A stretch of 64,000 nucleotides of DNA from Paenibacillus silvisoli (GTDB taxonomy: Bacteria; Bacillota; Bacilli; Paenibacillales; Paenibacillaceae). The stretch lies in the NCBI RefSeq assembly GCF_030866765.1, contig NZ_CP133017.1:900501-964500 (forward strand). The letters run 5' to 3'. This document shows, one piece after another, positions 43,021-52,623 of the stretch. Position 1 is the first letter of the stretch. The number at the start of each line of letters is the position of its first letter. The translations under genes were made by a program, and so were the position numbers. A model generated the notes under the pieces. The model saw nothing but the letters and a program-made list of their open reading frames with translations. It was not told where the DNA came from and made no database searches.

Positions 43021-43812
43021 ATGTTCTACTGGTCGCTTGCAATGGAATATATCAAGAACTATGCGAAAACAAAGCTGACCTACCGGGCGGACTTCTGGGT
43101 GGAGCTGTTGTCCGACCTGCTGTTCCAAGGGGTTAACTTGATCTTCATTCTGATCGTGTTCCAGCATACGCCTTCGCTCGGAGGCTGGTCGGAAGCGGAG
43201 GTTATTTTCGTTTACGGCTATTTCATGGTTCCTGCCGGCATATTCGGCGCGTTCTTCAACATCTGGAATTTCAGCGAGCGCTATATCGTCAAAGGCGAAA
43301 TGGACCGCGTGCTGACGCGGCCCGCCTACAATCTGTACCAGGTGCTGCTCGAAAATCTCGACCCGCCGTCCCTGTTCGGCTCGCTTGTCGGACTTATCAT
43401 CATGGTGCTCAGCTGGGGGGACCTCGGGCTCGCGTTCAATCTGCTGGATATTCTGATGCTGGTTGTCTTCACGATTGGCTCCGTGCTGATCTATGCGGGC
43501 TTGTTCACGTCATTGACGGCGATTTCGTTCTACTCGGACGCGCCGACGGGCATTTTGCCGCTGATGTACAATATTTCGAACTACGGACGTTACCCGGTCA
43601 ACATTTATAACAAAATCATCCGTTTCCTGCTGACATGGCTGCTACCTTTCGCATTCGTGGGCGTGATCCCGGCTTCGTACTTCCTGGAAAAGGATCATGA
43701 AGGCTTGTCGTCGCTTGCGCTGCTGACGCCGGTTGTAGGGGCCGTCGTATTCGGGATCGGCCTTGCGATCTGGAATCACGGCGTAAAGCGGTACCGGGGC
43801 GCCGGATCATAA
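43021..43812 (+). CDS. ABC-2 family permease (DUF990 type), second subunit
   Basis: 263 residues, six predicted membrane helices. 'YIKNYAKTKLTYRADFWVEL' at the start, 'SERYIVKGEMDRVLTRPAYN' as the counterpart of the first subunit's 'DGSVAVQFIRPYNY', and 'LPFAFVGVIPASYFL' near the end. GGAGG at 43007-43011 fits the ATG at 43021 (9 bp) better than the one at 43015, which overlaps the previous stop. Heterodimer partner of the first permease. bcp follows closely but is unrelated in function. Confidence 0.88.
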   Translation: MFYWSLAMEYIKNYAKTKLTYRADFWVELLSDLLFQGVNLIFILIVFQHTPSLGGWSEAEVIFVYGYFMVPAGIFGAFFNIWNFSERYIVKGEMDRVLTRPAYNLYQVLLENLDPPSLFGSLVGLIIMVLSWGDLGLAFNLLDILMLVVFTIGSVLIYAGLFTSLTAISFYSDAPTGILPLMYNISNYGRYPVNIYNKIIRFLLTWLLPFAFVGVIPASYFLEKDHEGLSSLALLTPVVGAVVFGIGLAIWNHGVKRYRGAGS

Positions 43813-43831
43813 TCGAGGGGGGAAACCGAAC

Positions 43832-44314
43832 GTGGCAAGAGCAATTAAACCGAAAGCATTCGTAGGCAAAAAAGCGCCCGGCTTTACGCTGCCGTCCCTG
43901 GGCGGCCGCGAAGTCAGCTTGAACCAATTTGCGGGGAAGAAGGTCGTGATCTTCTTCTATCCGAAGGATTTGACGCCGGCGTGCACGCAGGAATCATGCG
44001 ATTTTCGCGATTCGTATGCGGCCTTCGGCGACTATAATACGGTCGTGCTCGGCGTTAGCATCGACGATGTGAAGACGCATGAGCGCTTCGCGGAGAAATA
44101 CGAGCTGCCGTACGAGCTGCTCGCCGACCCGGAGCACCGCGTATGCGAGCTGTACGGCGTATGGCAAATGAAGAAGCTGTACGGCCGCGAGTATATGGGG
44201 CTTGTCCGCTCGACCTTTCTCATCGACGAGAAAGGGAAGCTCGTGCGGGAATGGCGCAATTTGCGCGTGAAGGGGCATGTGCAAGAAGTGCTTGAAGCGG
44301 TGAAGGCGCTGTAG
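43832..44314 (+). CDS. bcp: Thiol peroxidase, Bcp/PrxQ type
   Basis: 160 residues, normal for the family. It reduces peroxides using a peroxidatic Cys in 'YPKDLTPACTQESCDFRDSY'; the second Cys five residues on is the resolving Cys of the PrxQ type. 'KAPGFTLPSLGGREVSL' at the start and 'VVLGVSIDDVKTHERFAEKY' follow the thioredoxin fold. GAGGGGGG lies upstream of the GTG start. A good terminator ends the transcript. Confidence 0.93.
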   Translation: MARAIKPKAFVGKKAPGFTLPSLGGREVSLNQFAGKKVVIFFYPKDLTPACTQESCDFRDSYAAFGDYNTVVLGVSIDDVKTHERFAEKYELPYELLADPEHRVCELYGVWQMKKLYGREYMGLVRSTFLIDEKGKLVREWRNLRVKGHVQEVLEAVKAL

Positions 44315-44332
44315 ATGTGTGAGAAGATAGAT

Positions 44333-44384
44333 AAGGCTGTTCGTTTGTCATCGGTTCTAGATGGCAGTCGAACAGCCTTTTTTG
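44333..44384 (+). terminator. bcp terminator
   Basis: AAGGCTGTTCG pairs with CGAACAGCCTT, followed by TTTTGT; the loop is 25 nt. Confidence 0.8.
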
Positions 44385-44478
44385 TGCTGCTGCAATCGAA
44401 GGTGTAAAGACGGGCATCTCTGGCGAAACTATCAACTAGAGGCATTCATAGGTTGAAAGAGTAGGAGATGAAGCGCGA

Positions 44479-45498
44479 ATGATACCGAACAGAATGGCGG
44501 AACAGCCGTATAGCGAAACGGAGGATCGGTGGCCGGAGGCGGCGCAGCAATCGCTGCAGCTCATGATGGCTAGAGTGAACAGCGTGCTGCTAGGCAAAAA
44601 GGATGTTGTGTCGCAGGTGTTCAGCGCCCTGCTGGCAGGCGGGCATGTGCTGCTGGAGGATGTGCCCGGCGTCGGCAAAACGCTGCTCGTGCGCGCGATC
44701 GCGCGCGTGATGGGAGGCGAGTTCCGCCGTATTCAGTTTACGTCGGATATGCAGCCTGCCGACGTGGTCGGCGGCATGGTCTGGGACGGGAAACGGGGCG
44801 AGCTTGTATTCCGGCAGGGGCCGTTAATGGCGAACGTGGTGCTCGCCGACGAGATTAACCGGACGCCGCCGCGCACGCAGTCCGCGCTGCTTGAGGCGAT
44901 GGAGGAGCGGAGCGTGTCCGCGGACGGGGAAACGAGGATGCTGCCGCAGCCGTTCATGCTGCTCGCGACGCAGAACCCGCTGCGCGACGACGGCACGTAT
45001 CCGCTGCCGGAAGCGCAGCTCGACCGCTTCATGATGCGGCTGTCGATCGGCTACCCGGCGCAGGAAGACGAGATTGCGATGCTGGAGGGCAAAACGGCGC
45101 AGCGGCTGCAGCCGGAAGCGCTGCGACCGGTCATTATCCCGGAGGAATGGCTGCGGATGCAGCGGGACGCGCTGTCCGTGCATGTCCATCCGGCTCTGAT
45201 GGCCTACGCGGTTCACATTGTCGGCGCGACTCGCAGCTCGCAGGAGCTGCTCCTCGGCGCAAGTCCGCGCGCAACGCTCGATTGGGTGCGTGCGGCGCAG
45301 GCGACCGCTATGATCGCGGGACGGCGTTTTGTTTTGCCGGATGATTTGAAGCAGACGGCGGAGCCGGTCATCGCGCATCGCCTGATCGTCCGCGACGAGG
45401 CGCTCGTGCGCGGCAAAACCGCCGCATCCGTCCTCGGCGGCATCATGACATCGCAGCCGATCCCGATGCCATCCGGCGATGGCGGGCGGCGGCGATGA
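44479..45498 (+). CDS. MoxR family AAA+ ATPase
   Basis: 339 residues. Walker A 'LLEDVPGVGKTLLVRAIARV', 'RIQFTSDMQPADVVGGMVWD', Walker B 'VLADEINRTPPRTQSALLEA', the MoxR signature 'MEERSVSADGETRML', and sensor 1 'LLATQNPLRDDGTYPLPEAQ'. A helical lid domain makes up the last ~110 residues. MoxR ATPases act as chaperones, typically with the DUF58 and transglutaminase proteins encoded next to them, as here. The stop overlaps the ATG of the DUF58 gene. Confidence 0.93.
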   Translation: MIPNRMAEQPYSETEDRWPEAAQQSLQLMMARVNSVLLGKKDVVSQVFSALLAGGHVLLEDVPGVGKTLLVRAIARVMGGEFRRIQFTSDMQPADVVGGMVWDGKRGELVFRQGPLMANVVLADEINRTPPRTQSALLEAMEERSVSADGETRMLPQPFMLLATQNPLRDDGTYPLPEAQLDRFMMRLSIGYPAQEDEIAMLEGKTAQRLQPEALRPVIIPEEWLRMQRDALSVHVHPALMAYAVHIVGATRSSQELLLGASPRATLDWVRAAQATAMIAGRRFVLPDDLKQTAEPVIAHRLIVRDEALVRGKTAASVLGGIMTSQPIPMPSGDGGRRR

Positions 45499-46973
45499 AG
45501 CGGCCGGAGATGAGAAGCCGGTTTATGGCTCAAGCGGTCGTGCTGCTGCTGTTTGGCGCCAGTTTGGCCGCGTTGTACGCGAGGGGCGGTGCGGTGGAGT
45601 GGCTGCTTGTTACGGTGACGGGGGCGGTCGCTTTTTGCGGGCTGCTTTTGCCGTATATGGCGGTCGGGAAGCTGTCCGTGGATCGGTTCGTTAAGGATGC
45701 CGGCCAGTTGGTCGATGGCGGCGAGATGGAAGTGCGGTTGACGCTCCGGCTGAGCAGGCTCGTACCCTTTATGTGGGTCGGTTTGAGCGAAGTGCTTGTG
45801 CCGGTGACGGATGAGCAGACAGGGAAACAGGCAGGGACAAAGGTCAGGACATGGGCAGGAATAAAAGCCGGGACAAGGGCAGGAATAAAAGCCGGGACAA
45901 GGGCAGGAAATAGAGTTGCGGTTCGGCATGCTTTTTTGCCTGGATTCAAGCGAGTGTTTACTTGTACCTACACGGTGAAAGGGCTGCGTCGCGGCGAGCT
46001 TGATTTTGGAACGGTACAGGTTTCGTTTGGAGATATGTTGGGGCTGACGGTTCGGACCTTGGAAGTTGACTGCCCGGGGAAGGTGCTTGTGCGGGCTGCG
46101 GCTCCGACTGGGGAAGCTTTTACGGATTTGCCGGGCTATCGGCCCGGATCGTCGGGCAGCGAAAGACAGCCGATCGCCGCATTCGGAAGCCAGATCATCG
46201 CTGCCGCTGCGCGGGCAAGCCGGAGCGGTACGGGGCCGGACATGCGGACTTACATGCCCGGGGATTCGCCGCGGCGGATCGATTGGCGGGCGATGGCTCG
46301 GGGACTGGGCATGCAAACGCGGGTCAGCAATGCAGAGGAAGCGGGTCAGTTGATCGTGCTTTTGGAAACGACGCAATCGGCCTATGGCGGGGATGAACGG
46401 CTTTTCGACGCCCATGTGGGACGAGCGGCGCTTCTGATCGGCCAGGCGGTACGCAAAGGCAAAAACGTACTGCTCGTCACGAACGGCGCGGACGGGCGAA
46501 ACGAGCTAAAGGTACGAGCCGGCGAGAGGCTGGATCTTCACGCGGCTGAAGTGCAGCTCGCGCGGCTGCGATGGAGCGTAGCCGGCGGCGATTTGCTGCC
46601 CCAGCTCATATCCGATGTCGTTGCGGGGATGTCCCGCGGCGCGGCGCTCGTTTGTTTGGCGGCGGGCATGAAAGCTGGGAAATTTGCATCTGCCGGGGAG
46701 CGGTCTGCGGCTGAGGATCATGTGGCGTACGGCGCCAAGCTTGCGGCCGTGCGCGGCGTGAAGCTGATTTTGCTGCTGTCCGGGGCCGATACGGGGAGCA
46801 AGACGCCGCTGGACGTTGCTTGGGGCAAACGGCTTCAAGGTACGGGCTGTCTCGTGAAATCGCTCCCGGTTCCGAAGACTTATTTGAACCAAGTTCCGGT
46901 TGTGGCTGATGTGAGCATGATCGCCATGAACAGGGGAGGGGGCGTCATGGATGTCGGCACGGCAAGCAGTTAA
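45495..46973 (+). CDS. DUF58 domain membrane protein
   Basis: 492 residues. Two hydrophobic segments at the N-terminus (~10-28 and 35-58) precede a beta domain, then the DUF58 signature near residues 250-270 ('[20 protein letters not shown]' followed by RAMARG). A vWA-like C-terminal half contains '[20 protein letters not shown]'. Residues ~115-140 are a run of 'AGIKAGTR' octapeptides from a 24-bp DNA repeat, an insertion in the beta domain. Middle gene of the MoxR-DUF58-transglutaminase operon, overlapping both neighbours. The function of the triad is not firmly known. Confidence 0.88.
   Translation: MKRPEMRSRFMAQAVVLLLFGASLAALYARGGAVEWLLVTVTGAVAFCGLLLPYMAVGKLSVDRFVKDAGQLVDGGEMEVRLTLRLSRLVPFMWVGLSEVLVPVTDEQTGKQAGTKVRTWAGIKAGTRAGIKAGTRAGNRVAVRHAFLPGFKRVFTCTYTVKGLRRGELDFGTVQVSFGDMLGLTVRTLEVDCPGKVLVRAAAPTGEAFTDLPGYRPGSSGSERQPIAAFGSQIIAAAARASRSGTGPDMRTYMPGDSPRRIDWRAMARGLGMQTRVSNAEEAGQLIVLLETTQSAYGGDERLFDAHVGRAALLIGQAVRKGKNVLLVTNGADGRNELKVRAGERLDLHAAEVQLARLRWSVAGGDLLPQLISDVVAGMSRGAALVCLAAGMKAGKFASAGERSAAEDHVAYGAKLAAVRGVKLILLLSGADTGSKTPLDVAWGKRLQGTGCLVKSLPVPKTYLNQVPVVADVSMIAMNRGGGVMDVGTASS
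45840..45914 (+). repeat. 24-bp tandem repeat inside the DUF58 gene
   Basis: The unit GGGCAGGAATAAAAGCCGGG plus ACAA occurs twice exactly in tandem, with partial diverged units before and after. It is in frame (8 codons, AGIKAGTR) and so can change copy number without breaking the gene. Confidence 0.8.
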
Positions 46974-49740
46974 TGCGGCGGGATCGGGCGGAGGAGCGGG
47001 TAACGGGCAGCCTTCGAAGCAGGAGCAGGATCGGGCGGGGCTGTCTTTTTTTAATTTGTTTTCTCGTCGGACGGTCACGAGCTTGCTGCTGTTCGGTCTC
47101 ATTATCGAGTGGCTGCTCCCGCTCAAGCAGCTGCAGGTTTACACGGAGCTGTATCATGTAGAACCGCTGCTTATCGCAGTCGGGCTGTTCATGGCGGTAG
47201 GGTTGTTCGTGCCTCCGACTTGGCTGTCGATTTTGTTGAATGGCTGCGTTACGGTGGGGACGGTGCTCGTATTGTTCCGTTCGCAGTATGCGCCGGGTCA
47301 GAGCGTATTTTCCGGGCTGCTGGGCTCGCTGTCCCGCGATCTCGATCAAATGCTGCAGGGCAACATGATGCTGGGCGGCGAAGCGCGAACGCTTCTGCTG
47401 GTCAGCGGTCTCGGCATGATGGCGCTGGCCGTGCAGTCGCTCGTTTGGCTGCGGCAGTGGGGACTGGGGCTGACCGCGTTGACGGCGGCTTATTTGCTGC
47501 TTCTCAATGGCTTTTTGGGGCTGCAGGTGTTTCCGAATTTGCTGCGCGCGTTAGCGGAAGGATTGCTGCTGAGCGTGCTCGTTACGGTGCCCCGCATGGA
47601 GCGATATATGGGGATGAGCGGGCTGTTCCGGCCTTCCGATCGCAAAAGCGACGTGGCAGGGTGGTCCGTCAACTGGTGGAATGGCGCGGCTTGGCTGGCT
47701 GTGCTGATTTTGGCGGCTGGCATCGGTTCAGTCTGGGGAATGGCGAAGCAGACGCCGGCCGAACCGGCGCCTTGGGCTGCTGATGCGATCGAGTGGGGGC
47801 AGCATAAACTGAACAGCCATGAAGCCGGCGTGAAGCAGAAGGGATCGTTGACCGCGGCCGAGGAGGCAATGGCTGCCGAAGGACTCGGCGATGCGGGGAT
47901 GACCGGGTACGGGCTGGATGACCGGCTGCTCGGCGGGTCGCTGTCGCAGGATCATACGGTGCTGTTCACGGTAGCTTCGAAGGAGGCGACCTACCTGCGC
48001 GGCGAAAGCAAATCCGTCTATACCGGCATGGGCTGGGAGCAGGAGGCGCATGATTGGCTGACGCTGAACGTGTCGGCGTACGAGGCCGAGGAGGATTCGC
48101 GCTTGCTCGTGCAGACGATTACGGCCGCGCATCCTATGGCTGGCTGGCCGCTGCTCGCCGGAGGAGCGGAAGCGAGGGTTACGGCGATTCGGATGGTTGG
48201 CGGGGGTGGTGTTGGAGCCGGGGGAACCGATGGAGCTAGTGGTGTCGGTGAAACAGGAGTAACCGATGGAGCTAGCGGAAGCGGTGAAGCTGGAGTAACC
48301 GATGGAACTAGCGGAAGCGGTAGTGAAAGGCCGGTTGAGTATCGGCGGGATGCCGCTACCGGGGCGCTTTACCCGGCCGGCGACGATGACCGGGTGCTTA
48401 GCTACACGGTAGCGGCAGAGCTCCCGGAGCTGGCACTGGATGAGCTGCGCAACGCGGCTTCGGCTGTGGAGCCGGTTGTTGGTGCAGAGGAGAAGGCTGA
48501 CAGCACGGGCAGCACAAGTGGCGGAGATATGGATACGGATACGGATACGGATACGGAAACGGATACGAAGATCGGTTCGGACACGAGTGCGAAGGCTAAC
48601 AAAAGTACTGAACCTCAGGAAAAGACGGCTTCGAGCGCTTATGTCGAAACGGTTGCGCTGGAGGAGGCCTATACCCAGCTGCCGGACGGGCTGCCGGCGA
48701 GGGTAGGGGATTTGGCGGCCGACATTATCGCCAAAGCGGGATCGCCGGCGAACCGCTACGATCAGGTGCAAGCTGTGGCCGCTTATTTGCGCAGCCACTA
48801 TGCGTATTCGCTGCAGTCGTCGGTCCCGGCGGCCGGCACGGACTTCGTCGACGACTTTCTGTTCCGCCAGGATCAGGGCTATTGCGTGCATTTCGCCTCG
48901 GCGATGGCGGTGATGCTCCGGACGCAAGGGATTCCGGCGCGTTACGTAAAAGGTTTTGCGCCGGGCGAAGCCATGGAGGGAACGCCTGGCGGAGCGGGGC
49001 TGTACACCGTTCGCGCAAGCGATGCGCACGCGTGGGTGGAGGTGTTTTTCCCTGGCGTCGGCTGGGTTGCCTTTGAGCCGACGCCGGGTTTTGCGGCACC
49101 GGGCAGCGGTGCCGCCGGCGACGCGTCTTCGTCTGCTGCGGCAGGCGATGGCGCGAAGCTGGATGCCGCAGGCGCGGATGGCGCTACGGCCGGCGGCGAA
49201 GCCGCAAGCGGCGCCCGCGCGCTGGCGGGGCGCCTGGCAGCGCAGCTGCAGGCGGCGGCGGAGCAAGCCGCCGATGCCGCGCAGCGCGGGGGGCACGCCC
49301 TCGCGCAAGCGGGGCGCGCGGCCATGGCCATGCAGCCGTGGGCCATGGCTGCGCTGGCCGCAGGCGCCACCGCCGCAGCGGGCCTCGCCATGGCGGCGGC
49401 GCGGCGCAGGCGCGAACGCTTCGCGTTCGGAAGCGCGCTGCGACGCTATGGCAGCGCGCTTCAAGCGGGCCGGCATACCGCGGCCCGCTGGCACTTCCTC
49501 CAGCTCGCGGACGCCTGCTGGCGCGAGCTGTACGAACGGTGCGGCGCGAAGCCGCTGCACCGCACCGCGCGCGAATTCGCGGCGGAGGCGCTGCCGGGCC
49601 TGCCGCCGGAAACCGCGCAGCTAGTCGCTGAATTCGTGCGCTGGGACGAAGCGGCGCGCTATGACGCGTCCTGGCGCGAGCAGCCGACGCTGCAGCAAAT
49701 GACGTCGCTCGTCGCAGGCCTCCGAACGCGGCAGAGCTGA
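46951..49740 (+). CDS. Transglutaminase-like membrane protein (TgpA type) with DUF4129-like end
   Basis: 929 residues. About six membrane helices at the N-terminus (~30-270), then an external part with a transglutaminase core: '[20 protein letters not shown]' (Cys), '[18 protein letters not shown]', '[20 protein letters not shown]' (His) and 'EPTPGF' (Asp region nearby). An Ala-rich linker, one more helix (~795-815) and a helical C-terminal domain like DUF4129 follow. Two low-complexity inserts, three 12-residue '[12 protein letters not shown]'-type units (~430-460) and a '[12 protein letters not shown]' tract (~530), interrupt the external part. The start overlaps the DUF58 gene by 23 bp. 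Confidence 0.88.
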   Translation: MSARQAVNAAGSGGGAGNGQPSKQEQDRAGLSFFNLFSRRTVTSLLLFGLIIEWLLPLKQLQVYTELYHVEPLLIAVGLFMAVGLFVPPTWLSILLNGCVTVGTVLVLFRSQYAPGQSVFSGLLGSLSRDLDQMLQGNMMLGGEARTLLLVSGLGMMALAVQSLVWLRQWGLGLTALTAAYLLLLNGFLGLQVFPNLLRALAEGLLLSVLVTVPRMERYMGMSGLFRPSDRKSDVAGWSVNWWNGAAWLAVLILAAGIGSVWGMAKQTPAEPAPWAADAIEWGQHKLNSHEAGVKQKGSLTAAEEAMAAEGLGDAGMTGYGLDDRLLGGSLSQDHTVLFTVASKEATYLRGESKSVYTGMGWEQEAHDWLTLNVSAYEAEEDSRLLVQTITAAHPMAGWPLLAGGAEARVTAIRMVGGGGVGAGGTDGASGVGETGVTDGASGSGEAGVTDGTSGSGSERPVEYRRDAATGALYPAGDDDRVLSYTVAAELPELALDELRNAASAVEPVVGAEEKADSTGSTSGGDMDTDTDTDTETDTKIGSDTSAKANKSTEPQEKTASSAYVETVALEEAYTQLPDGLPARVGDLAADIIAKAGSPANRYDQVQAVAAYLRSHYAYSLQSSVPAAGTDFVDDFLFRQDQGYCVHFASAMAVMLRTQGIPARYVKGFAPGEAMEGTPGGAGLYTVRASDAHAWVEVFFPGVGWVAFEPTPGFAAPGSGAAGDASSSAAAGDGAKLDAAGADGATAGGEAASGARALAGRLAAQLQAAAEQAADAAQRGGHALAQAGRAAMAMQPWAMAALAAGATAAAGLAMAAARRRRERFAFGSALRRYGSALQAGRHTAARWHFLQLADACWRELYERCGAKPLHRTAREFAAEALPGLPPETAQLVAEFVRWDEAARYDASWREQPTLQQMTSLVAGLRTRQS
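48218..48330 (+). repeat. 36-bp tandem repeat inside the transglutaminase-like gene
   Basis: About three units related to GGAGTAACCGATGGAGCTAG + CGGAAGCGGTGAAGCT (12 codons), in frame and imperfect. A second micro-repeat, (GATACG)n-like, lies at 48533-48576. Confidence 0.7.
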
Positions 49741-49742
49741 AA

Positions 49743-49776
49743 AAAGACCCCCGCCGATTATTCGGACGGGGGTCTT
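49743..49776. terminator. Hairpin terminator after the transglutaminase-like gene
   Basis: AAGACCCCCG pairs with CGGGGGTCTT. The T-rich side faces the minus strand (A6 at 49740-49745), so it would work best on transcripts arriving from the bactofilin side. Confidence 0.65.
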
Positions 49777-49796
49777 GCGAGTTCAGGCACATACGC

Positions 49797-49979
49797 TAAC
49801 GGTTGTCACGGAGGCTATTTCGCCTAAAAAGGCCCTTTTAAAATTGTAACGGTTGTCAGAGAGGCTATTTGGTGATTTGGGCGGCGAATTGCCCCGATTT
49901 AGGCCAAATAAGCGCTGTGGTAACCGTTAGCTTTCAAAAAGGGCTCTTTTTGCGTATATAAGCGCTGTAGCAACCGTTA
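49797..49979. repeat. 183-bp nested inverted repeat element, copy 3
   Basis: TAACGGTTGTCAC starts at 49797 and 49847; GTGGTAACCGTTA ends at 49929 and GTAGCAACCGTTA at 49979. Length and spacing are identical to copies 1 and 2. It lies between the converging transglutaminase-like and bactofilin genes. The 5' flank CACATACGC matches the flank of copy 1 (CATACGC). Confidence 0.88.
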
Positions 49980-50023
49980 GAAAGTTCGTGGTGCTCTCCT
50001 TGCTGCCGAGCACACTCGATTGC

Positions 50024-51460
50024 TTACCAATTTTTCAACAGCGCTGCCGCTTCCGCGGCGCTGCGGCCGTTCGACGGCTTCGAATGCGCATCTCGCTCCG
50101 AATCGGCAGCCGCAGTGCTGCCGTTCGCGCGTTCCTCGAAGCCGTATCCGTAAATATTACCGGTCGCAGCCGGGTTCTCGTCACCGCTGCTTACCGACTT
50201 CGTTGTCGCAAAGTCAATCGCGTTAATAAACGAGTTGTCGTCGTCGTCGGAAGCGCCGAATCTGGCTGCTTCACTGCCAATCGTAGCCGGTACGTCCGGC
50301 GTAACTAACTCACTCGCGTCTACCTCTAGTGGCTCCAGCGCCACATACTCACCAGCTTCAATCACTCCATTTCCAATACTTTCGGCCGGCGCCTCACCCG
50401 CGCCAAGCGCTGCTGGCTCTACTGCCACTTGCTCATCCGCGCCCAGCGCAACCGGCTCCGCCGCCACATCCGCGCCCAGCGCAACCGGCTCTACCGCCAC
50501 ATCCGCGCCCAGCGCAACTGGCTCGCCCGCGCCCAGCGCAACTGACTCACCCGCGTCTAGCGTCACTTGCTCATCCGCGCCTAGCGCAACCGGTTCTACC
50601 GCCACATCCGCGCCTAGCGCATCACCCTCCGCCACTAGCGCATCACCCTCAACCCCCGCAGCCACCTCGTTCTCCCCGAGGACCACTGCGGCTGCGACGG
50701 CCTCCGTCAAAACCACACTGCTCAAAGCCGCGCGCTCATCCACATTCAAGCCTTCGTTCGAGCGAGCTTGCGCTTGCTGAAGTTGTTCTTCTTTTATCTC
50801 TCCCACTAACTCGATCTCATCGCCGCCGACCCTCACGCCGCCGCCATTCTCGCTCATGCTCGACAAAAACGCTCTCCCGCGCTCCTTGATCGGATCGACG
50901 TCTGCCAAGCTTTCCGCCTCGTCCGTTTCAACGGCTGCCGGGGCGCGGAAGCTGATCTTCTTCGGAACGGCCGCGACTTCGCTGTCGACTAGACCGATTC
51001 CCGTACGGCGGTCGATGCCGCTTCGGCGTTCCAGGCCCGTATAGCCGGTGTCGATGCCGCTGCGCCGGTCTACGCCGGTGCGGCGATCAAGCGGATGCGC
51101 GATCGGCTCGTCCTGATCCATCGTGCTTTTGCCTTGGAATACGCCGCCATCCTCGATCGTCAGCGTCGCCGCCGTCAAATCGCCGTACAATTTTCCGGTT
51201 GCCGTGATGGTCATTTTGCCCGCAATATGCACGTTTCCGGTGACCTGTCCCGCCAAAATCACATTGTTCGCCGTCATATTCGACACCGCAAAACCGCTCT
51301 CGCCAATGACGACATCGCCCTTGCACGAGAGATCGCCGCGAAGCTGTCCTTCCAGACGGACGCCGCCTTCCGAGCGGATCGTGCCTTCCACAATGGTGCC
51401 TTCCCCGATGAACGTATCGGTCAATTTCGCGCTAATCTTGTCTTTTTTCCAATTGAACAT
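50024..51460 (-). CDS. Bactofilin (polymer-forming cytoskeletal protein) with long repetitive tail
   Basis: 478 residues. The N-terminal ~105 residues are a bactofilin beta-helix: 'DTFIGEGTIVEGTIRSEGGV', 'RLEGQLRGDLSCKGDVVIGE', 'VILAGQVTGNVHIAGKMTIT' and 'GKLYGDLTAATLTIEDGGVF'. A 'RRTGVDRRSGID' motif repeats at ~130-155. Residues ~270-360 are Ala/Gly/Glu/Val repeats ('VALGADVAVEPVALGADVAA'), far longer than the usual 100-200-residue bactofilin. The start overlaps the end of the M23 peptidase gene by 29 bp, so the two are coupled. Bactofilins scaffold wall-modifying enzymes at defined sites. Confidence 0.9.
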   Translation of the reverse strand: MFNWKKDKISAKLTDTFIGEGTIVEGTIRSEGGVRLEGQLRGDLSCKGDVVIGESGFAVSNMTANNVILAGQVTGNVHIAGKMTITATGKLYGDLTAATLTIEDGGVFQGKSTMDQDEPIAHPLDRRTGVDRRSGIDTGYTGLERRSGIDRRTGIGLVDSEVAAVPKKISFRAPAAVETDEAESLADVDPIKERGRAFLSSMSENGGGVRVGGDEIELVGEIKEEQLQQAQARSNEGLNVDERAALSSVVLTEAVAAAVVLGENEVAAGVEGDALVAEGDALGADVAVEPVALGADEQVTLDAGESVALGAGEPVALGADVAVEPVALGADVAAEPVALGADEQVAVEPAALGAGEAPAESIGNGVIEAGEYVALEPLEVDASELVTPDVPATIGSEAARFGASDDDDNSFINAIDFATTKSVSSGDENPAATGNIYGYGFEERANGSTAAADSERDAHSKPSNGRSAAEAAALLKNW

Positions 51461-52439
51461 CTGCTGGAATCCCCTTTATCCCCATTTTCAAATATGGTTT
51501 TGGATCAACGGACACCCCGTCCTTCATCACTTCAAAATGAAGATGAGGCCCTGTGCTGCGCCCCGTGGAACCGAGCAAGCCGATCGGCTCGCCCTGCTTC
51601 ACGCGGTCGCCTTCTTGCGCCAACACGCTGTTCAAATGCATATATTTGGTCACGATGCCGTTCTTGTGCGACACCGCGATGTAGTTGCCTCGTTCGCTCA
51701 TATAGCCGGCATCCAGCACGGTCCCATCGGCTGCCGCGTACACGGAATCGCCCGTCCGTCCGGCAATATCAATGCCGCTGTGCACGCCCGGATGGTTCGT
51801 AAAAGGGTCGATGCGGACGCCGAACAGCGAAGTAATGCGGTCGGATTCCGTCGGCCAGAACGTGGGCGTGGCGCGGAGCTCCTGCTTCTTTTTTTGCACC
51901 TCGCGGCTCGTGGCGTTCAGCCTGTTCTTCAAATCCTCGATCCCGCCGCCGATAGAGGAATAGAACGCTTTCGTTTGCTTCGCGAGCCCGAAGATATCTT
52001 CGTCGGTTGCATCCTGCCGCTCGCCGCCGATGCCGTTCTCGTCTCCATCCTTGTCCGGATTGGCGGGAGGGAGGCCGACGAGCGACTTCATGTCCGATTC
52101 GAGCTTGTTCAGCTCTTCCATGCGGGCGTTGACGGTCTCCGCCTGTTGGGCTAATTGGACCAGATCGGTTTGCAGCTGTTCGATCATTTTCTCTTTGCCC
52201 GCCAGCTGCGTTTGGTGAGACTCGGATGCGGAGGTGAGCTGGAGTTGAAGCAGTTCCAGTTGTTGATTGCTTCGTTCATGCTGCAGATAGAACAATGATG
52301 CTATAACAATCAGCAGGAAAATGAGAGTAGGAACTGCGAGCAGCAGCGCCGCGGGCACCCGAAACTTCAGTGCCGGCTTGCTGCCGTCCGGTAAGACAAG
52401 AAAAGTATAATTCGGCATGCTTCGCAAAAATTTTCTCAT
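51432..52439 (-). CDS. M23 (LytM-type) metallopeptidase with N-terminal membrane anchor
   Basis: 335 residues. One membrane helix (~30-50) is followed by a coiled coil (~50-125) and a C-terminal M23 domain with 'NHPGVHSGIDIAGRTGD' (His and Asp zinc ligands), 'AADGTVLDAGYMSERGNYIA', 'YMHLNSVLAQEGDRVKQGEP' and 'STGPHLHFEV' (H-x-H). This layout matches endopeptidases or their regulators that cut peptidoglycan cross-bridges and are steered by bactofilins in other bacteria. AGGAGG precedes the ATG. Divergent from the ParM-like gene. Confidence 0.92.
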   Translation of the reverse strand: MRKFLRSMPNYTFLVLPDGSKPALKFRVPAALLLAVPTLIFLLIVIASLFYLQHERSNQQLELLQLQLTSASESHQTQLAGKEKMIEQLQTDLVQLAQQAETVNARMEELNKLESDMKSLVGLPPANPDKDGDENGIGGERQDATDEDIFGLAKQTKAFYSSIGGGIEDLKNRLNATSREVQKKKQELRATPTFWPTESDRITSLFGVRIDPFTNHPGVHSGIDIAGRTGDSVYAAADGTVLDAGYMSERGNYIAVSHKNGIVTKYMHLNSVLAQEGDRVKQGEPIGLLGSTGRSTGPHLHFEVMKDGVSVDPKPYLKMGIKGIPADVQLEKRQD

Positions 52440-52623
52440 GCTTACCTCCTAGTCGTATTTAGCTATTGGAAAAAAACACGCATACCGATTTATTTCGGCA
52501 GATGCTTCCAAAAAACTTAGGCATGCGGAAAAAACATCCATAAAAAAGGATTTTGTCGTTATTTAGCGAATTCACACAGCTTATTGGCAGTTTTAGGAAT
52601 AGACAACGAACGGAGGCACTCAG

